Part shown: piece after piece, positions 49,603 to 52,607 of the stretch
Numbering within the stretch: the first letter of the stretch is position 1
Layout of the letters: every line of letters begins with the position of its first letter
NCBI RefSeq assembly: GCF_030696055.1
Contig: NZ_JAUYNP010000304.1
Span: forward strand, 1-52,607
Direction: 5' to 3'
Origin: Pseudomonas sp.
Lineage (GTDB): Bacteria > Pseudomonadota > Gammaproteobacteria > Pseudomonadales > Pseudomonadaceae
Length of the DNA: 52,607 nt
The notes under the pieces: generated by a model
The model's database searches: none
Seen by the model: the letters and a program-made list of their open reading frames with translations, nothing else
What the model was told of the DNA's origin: nothing
Program-made: the position numbers and the translations under genes

Positions 49603-51072
49603 ATGCCTTCGATAATTGTGGAATCCTGCACTTTTGCCTTGTTTGGCGCCCTGGGCGATCTGGCCCTGCGCAAACTGTTTCCGGCGCTCTATCAGCTCGA
49701 TCGCGCGGGCTTGTTGCATGCCGATACGCGGATTCTCGCCCTGGCCCGGGACGCGGGCGAGGCGCAGGGCTATCTGCTGCAGATCGAGCAGCAGCTGCGC
49801 CGCCATGTGCCGGCCCAAGAGATAGACGAGGCCGTGCTGCAACGCTTTCAGGCGCGCCTGAGCTACCTGCAGATGGATTTCCTCCAGGCCGCCGACTACG
49901 ACGCCCTGGCCGCGCAGGTGGGCGGCAGCGCGCAGCTGATCGCCTACTTCGCCACCCCGGCCGCGGTCTATGGCGGCATCTGCGCCAACCTGGCGCGGCT
50001 CGGCCTGGCCGAGCGCACCCGCGTGGTGTTGGAGAAGCCCATAGGCCATGACCTGGAGTCTTCGCGGGCGGTCAACGACGCGGTGGCCGAGGTCTTTCCG
50101 GAGACGCGCATCTACCGGATCGACCATTACCTGGGCAAGGAGACGGTGCAGAACCTGATCGCCCTGCGTTTCGCCAACAGCCTGTTCGAAACCCAGTGGA
50201 ACCAGAACCATATCTCCCACGTGGAAATCACCGTGGCGGAGAAGGTCGGCATCGAAGGCCGCTGGGGCTACTTCGACCAGGCCGGCCAGCTGCGCGACAT
50301 GATCCAGAACCATTTGCTGCAACTGCTCTGCCTGATCGCCATGGACCCGCCCAGCGACCTCTCCGCCGACAGCATCCGCGATGAGAAGGTCAAGGTGCTC
50401 AAGGCCCTGGCGCCTATCACCGCCGAGCAGCTCAGCCAGCAGGTGGTGCGCGGCCAGTATGTCGCCGGCAGCAGCGATGGCAAGGCGGTGCCGGGTTACC
50501 TGGAGGAAGAGAATGCCAATGCCCAGAGCGACACCGAAACCTTCGTCGCCCTGCGCGCCGATATCCGCAACTGGCGCTGGGCCGGCGTGCCCTTCTACCT
50601 GCGTACCGGCAAGCGCATGGCGCAGAAGCTGTCGCAGATAGTGATCCACTTCAAGGTGCCGCCGCACTACATCTTCGACCCCGAGCAGCGCCAGTTGGTG
50701 GGCAACAAGCTGATCATCCGCCTGCAACCGGACGAGGGCATCGCCCTGCAGGTGATGACCAAGGACCAGGGCCTGGACAAGGGCATGCAGCTGCGCAGCG
50801 GCCCGCTGCAGCTGAATTTCTCCGACACCTACCGCAGCGCCCGGGTGCCCGATGCCTATGAGCGGCTGCTGCTGGAAGTGATGCGCGGCAACCAGAACCT
50901 GTTCGTGCGCAAGGATGAAATCGAACATGCCTGGCAGTGGTGCGACCAGTTGATCGCCGGCTGGAAACGCCTGGGCGATTCGCCCAAGCCCTATGCCGCG
51001 GGCACCTGGGGGCCCATGGGCTCGATCGCCCTGATCACCCGTGATGGGAGGTCCTGGTATGGCGATCTCTAA
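49603..51072 (+). CDS. zwf: Glucose-6-phosphate 1-dehydrogenase
   Basis: Zwf oxidises glucose-6-phosphate to 6-phosphogluconolactone with NADP or NAD. The 489-residue protein has the coenzyme loop [19 protein letters not shown], the substrate motif RIDHYLGKE with the catalytic His environment, and EKP in [10 protein letters not shown]. Length fits the family. ATG 49603 agrees with related proteins despite a weak ribosome site. Its end overlaps pgl by 14 bases. It is the first gene of the second half of the glucose locus. Confidence 0.97.
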   Translation: MPSIIVESCTFALFGALGDLALRKLFPALYQLDRAGLLHADTRILALARDAGEAQGYLLQIEQQLRRHVPAQEIDEAVLQRFQARLSYLQMDFLQAADYDALAAQVGGSAQLIAYFATPAAVYGGICANLARLGLAERTRVVLEKPIGHDLESSRAVNDAVAEVFPETRIYRIDHYLGKETVQNLIALRFANSLFETQWNQNHISHVEITVAEKVGIEGRWGYFDQAGQLRDMIQNHLLQLLCLIAMDPPSDLSADSIRDEKVKVLKALAPITAEQLSQQVVRGQYVAGSSDGKAVPGYLEEENANAQSDTETFVALRADIRNWRWAGVPFYLRTGKRMAQKLSQIVIHFKVPPHYIFDPEQRQLVGNKLIIRLQPDEGIALQVMTKDQGLDKGMQLRSGPLQLNFSDTYRSARVPDAYERLLLEVMRGNQNLFVRKDEIEHAWQWCDQLIAGWKRLGDSPKPYAAGTWGPMGSIALITRDGRSWYGDL

Positions 51073-51772
51073 GCTCGACTTGCCCCAGGGTGTATTGGCG
51101 CACAGTCACGCCAACCCCCAGGTGCTGGCCGAAGAGCTGGCCAAAACCGTGGCCGCCGCGCTGCGCCAGGCCATCGAAACCCGAGGCCACGCCACCCTGG
51201 TGGTGTCCGGCGGACGCAGCCCGGTGGCGTTTTTCGAGGCCTTGGCGCAGCAGCCGCTGCCTTGGCCGCAGGTGCTGGTGAGCCTGGCGGACGAGCGTTG
51301 GGTGCCGGTCAACCATGCCGGCAGCAACGAGGCGCTGGTGCGCCGGCATTTGCTGCGCGGCCCGGCCGCCGCGGCGCGTTTTCTCGGCCTGTACCAGGTG
51401 GCGAGCAATCTGCAGCAGGCCGCCGAGCTGGCCGACCAGGCCCTGGCCGAGCTGCCGCCGATCGACGTGCTGGTGCTGGGCATGGGCGATGACGGCCATA
51501 CCGCTTCGCTATTTCCCGATAGCCCGAATCTTGCCTTGGCCCTGCAGGCCGATTGCCCGCGCCGCGTGCTGCCGATGCAGGCGCCCAGTGCGCCGGCCCA
51601 GCGTCTGAGCCTGACCTTGCCGCTGCTGGCTGGCGCGCGTCTGCCGTTGCTGGCGATCCAGGGCCCGACCAAGCTGACCACCCTGCGCGCGGCCCTGGCC
51701 GGCGCCGAGGTGGCGAGCATGCCGATTCGCGCCTTGCTGCATTCCCCCCTTGAGATCTACTGGTGCCCTTAG
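51059..51772 (+). CDS. pgl: 6-phosphogluconolactonase
   Basis: Pgl hydrolyses 6-phosphogluconolactone to 6-phosphogluconate. The 237-residue protein belongs to the DevB/SOL family with [36 protein letters not shown] split over two strands, and the catalytic-site [19 protein letters not shown] 51059 follows GGGAGG by nine bases and lies inside the zwf reading frame (14-base overlap). An ATG 18 bases earlier is in frame but would leave no room for the ribosome site. Confidence 0.95.
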   Translation: MAISKLDLPQGVLAHSHANPQVLAEELAKTVAAALRQAIETRGHATLVVSGGRSPVAFFEALAQQPLPWPQVLVSLADERWVPVNHAGSNEALVRRHLLRGPAAAARFLGLYQVASNLQQAAELADQALAELPPIDVLVLGMGDDGHTASLFPDSPNLALALQADCPRRVLPMQAPSAPAQRLSLTLPLLAGARLPLLAIQGPTKLTTLRAALAGAEVASMPIRALLHSPLEIYWCP

Positions 51773-51791
51773 GGCCGAAGGACCCGTCGAC

Positions 51792-52466
51792 ATGACCACG
51801 ACCCTGAACACCCCGCAGGCCCGCATGGCCGAGAAGATCGCCCAGATCGACAGCCTCTGCGCCCGTGCGCGGATCATGCCGGTGATCACCATCGCCCGCG
51901 AACAGGACATCCTGCCGCTGGCCGATGCCCTGGCCGCCGGCGGCCTGACGGTATTGGAAATCACCCTGCGCTCGGTGCATGGCCTGACTGCCATTCGCCT
52001 GCTGCGTGAGCAGCGCCCGCAGCTGTGTATAGGCGCCGGCACCGTGCTGGACCCGACGATGCTGGCGGCGGCGATCGAGGCCGGAGCGCAGTTTATCGTC
52101 ACCCCGGGCTCGACCGCCGAGCTGCTCCAGGCTGGGCTGGAAAGCCCGGTGCCGCTGTTGCCTGGCACCGCCAGCGCCTCGGACATCATGCTCGGCTACG
52201 CCCTGGGCTACCGCCGCTTCAAGCTGTTTCCCGCGGAGGTCTGTGGCGGCACCGCGGCGCTCAAGGCCTTCGGCGGACCCTTTGCCGAGGTGAAGTTCTG
52301 CCCGACCGGGGGGATCAACCCCGGCAATCTGCAGCGTTATATGGCCCTGGCCAATGTGATGTGCGTCGGCGGCACCTGGATGTTCGACAGCGAATGGGTC
52401 AAGCAGGGTGACTGGGCGCGTATCCAGCAGTGCAGCAGCGATGCCCTGCAGTTGCTTAACGGCTAA
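51792..52466 (+). CDS. eda: KDPG aldolase (2-keto-3-deoxy-6-phosphogluconate aldolase)
   Basis: Eda splits KDPG to pyruvate and glyceraldehyde-3-phosphate, completing the Entner-Doudoroff pathway. The 224-residue protein has the catalytic Glu in LEITLRS, the Schiff-base Lys in RRFKLFPAEVCGG and the phosphate-binding FCPTGGINPGN. ATG 51792 lies 19 bases after the pgl stop; the earlier in-frame ATG at 51750 is inside pgl. The stop codon TAA directly touches modular palindrome C. Confidence 0.97.
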   Translation: MTTTLNTPQARMAEKIAQIDSLCARARIMPVITIAREQDILPLADALAAGGLTVLEITLRSVHGLTAIRLLREQRPQLCIGAGTVLDPTMLAAAIEAGAQFIVTPGSTAELLQAGLESPVPLLPGTASASDIMLGYALGYRRFKLFPAEVCGGTAALKAFGGPFAEVKFCPTGGINPGNLQRYMALANVMCVGGTWMFDSEWVKQGDWARIQQCSSDALQLLNG

Positions 52467-52607
52467 GAACCTGCCTCGGATCTGCTGCGCGTCGGCGATA
52501 CTGCGTTAAAAACAGCCTCGGAATGCTCATTTACAACCCGGTGTGTCCGCTTCCTCGGCTGTTTTTGCCTTGCCTCGCTCTAGCTCGCGAGATCCGCAAC
52601 AGGTTCT
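52466..52607. repeat. Modular palindrome of about 140 bp, copy C
   Basis: The outer arms AGAACCTGCCTCGGATCT and AGATCCGCAACAGGTTCT pair and end exactly at the window edge. The core AATGCTCATTTAC is at 52522-52534. It follows the eda stop and may end the operon transcript. Confidence 0.85.

Overview
The window is high-GC chromosomal DNA of a Pseudomonas-like gammaproteobacterium. The evidence is the complete Pseudomonas-type glucose/Entner-Doudoroff locus (gapA, edd, glk, gltR-gtrS, gltBFGK, a sugar porin, a mutarotase, hexR, zwf, pgl, eda), an RbdA-type GGDEF/EAL protein near hpd and aroP, the typical GTAG...CTAC REP palindromes, and A-rich Crc/Hfq-type leaders. Species was not determined. 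No rRNA, tRNA or CRISPR array was seen.

Layout. 1-3561: a cut-off membrane/coiled-coil protein, a MocR-type regulator and ccoG, all on the minus strand. 3562-5990: an accessory patch with one lower-GC gene of unknown function (3864-5156), a 187-bp element with perfect 24-bp terminal inverted repeats, and the fused remains of a cysI-DUF934 operon. 5991-16532: rbdA, then a compact tyrosine/homogentisate degradation cluster (hpd, hmgA, fahA, maiA) followed by two tandem aromatic amino acid permeases. 16564-21669: a LysR regulator divergent from a zinc-free MDR oxidoreductase, a YdjM-like membrane hydrolase, a hotdog thioesterase, arfB and mgsA.

21824-35211 and 48561-52466 are the two halves of the glucose locus. 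Glucose crosses the outer membrane through a LamB-type porin and is imported by GltBFGK. Glk phosphorylates it, and Zwf, Pgl, Edd and Eda convert it to pyruvate and glyceraldehyde-3-phosphate, which GapA takes up. HexR operators (TTGT-N7-ACAA) lie before gapA and edd, with a variant between hexR and zwf. GtrS/GltR sits in the transport half.

Between the halves lies about 13 kb (35.4-48.5 kb) that the usual Pseudomonas arrangement lacks. It is a SUF iron-sulfur assembly system of the SufR/Rieske/SufB-C-D-S-U/SufT kind, familiar from Actinobacteria, plus a YyaL-type thioredoxin-fold protein. SufT is fused to a cysteine-less IscA/HesB-like domain. A 3.3-kb catabolic-looking block (AraC/GlxA regulator, tautomerase-like protein, flavin monooxygenase, GFA protein) separates sufR-Rieske from sufB. 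The motif ATACTT-N3-AAA occurs at the sufR start and twice in tandem at the sufB promoter, which suggests that the two parts are still one regulon.

Intergenic DNA is crowded with repeats: two REP families with paired copies, and a six-copy family of about 140-bp modular palindromes that keep a core but swap their pairing outer arms.
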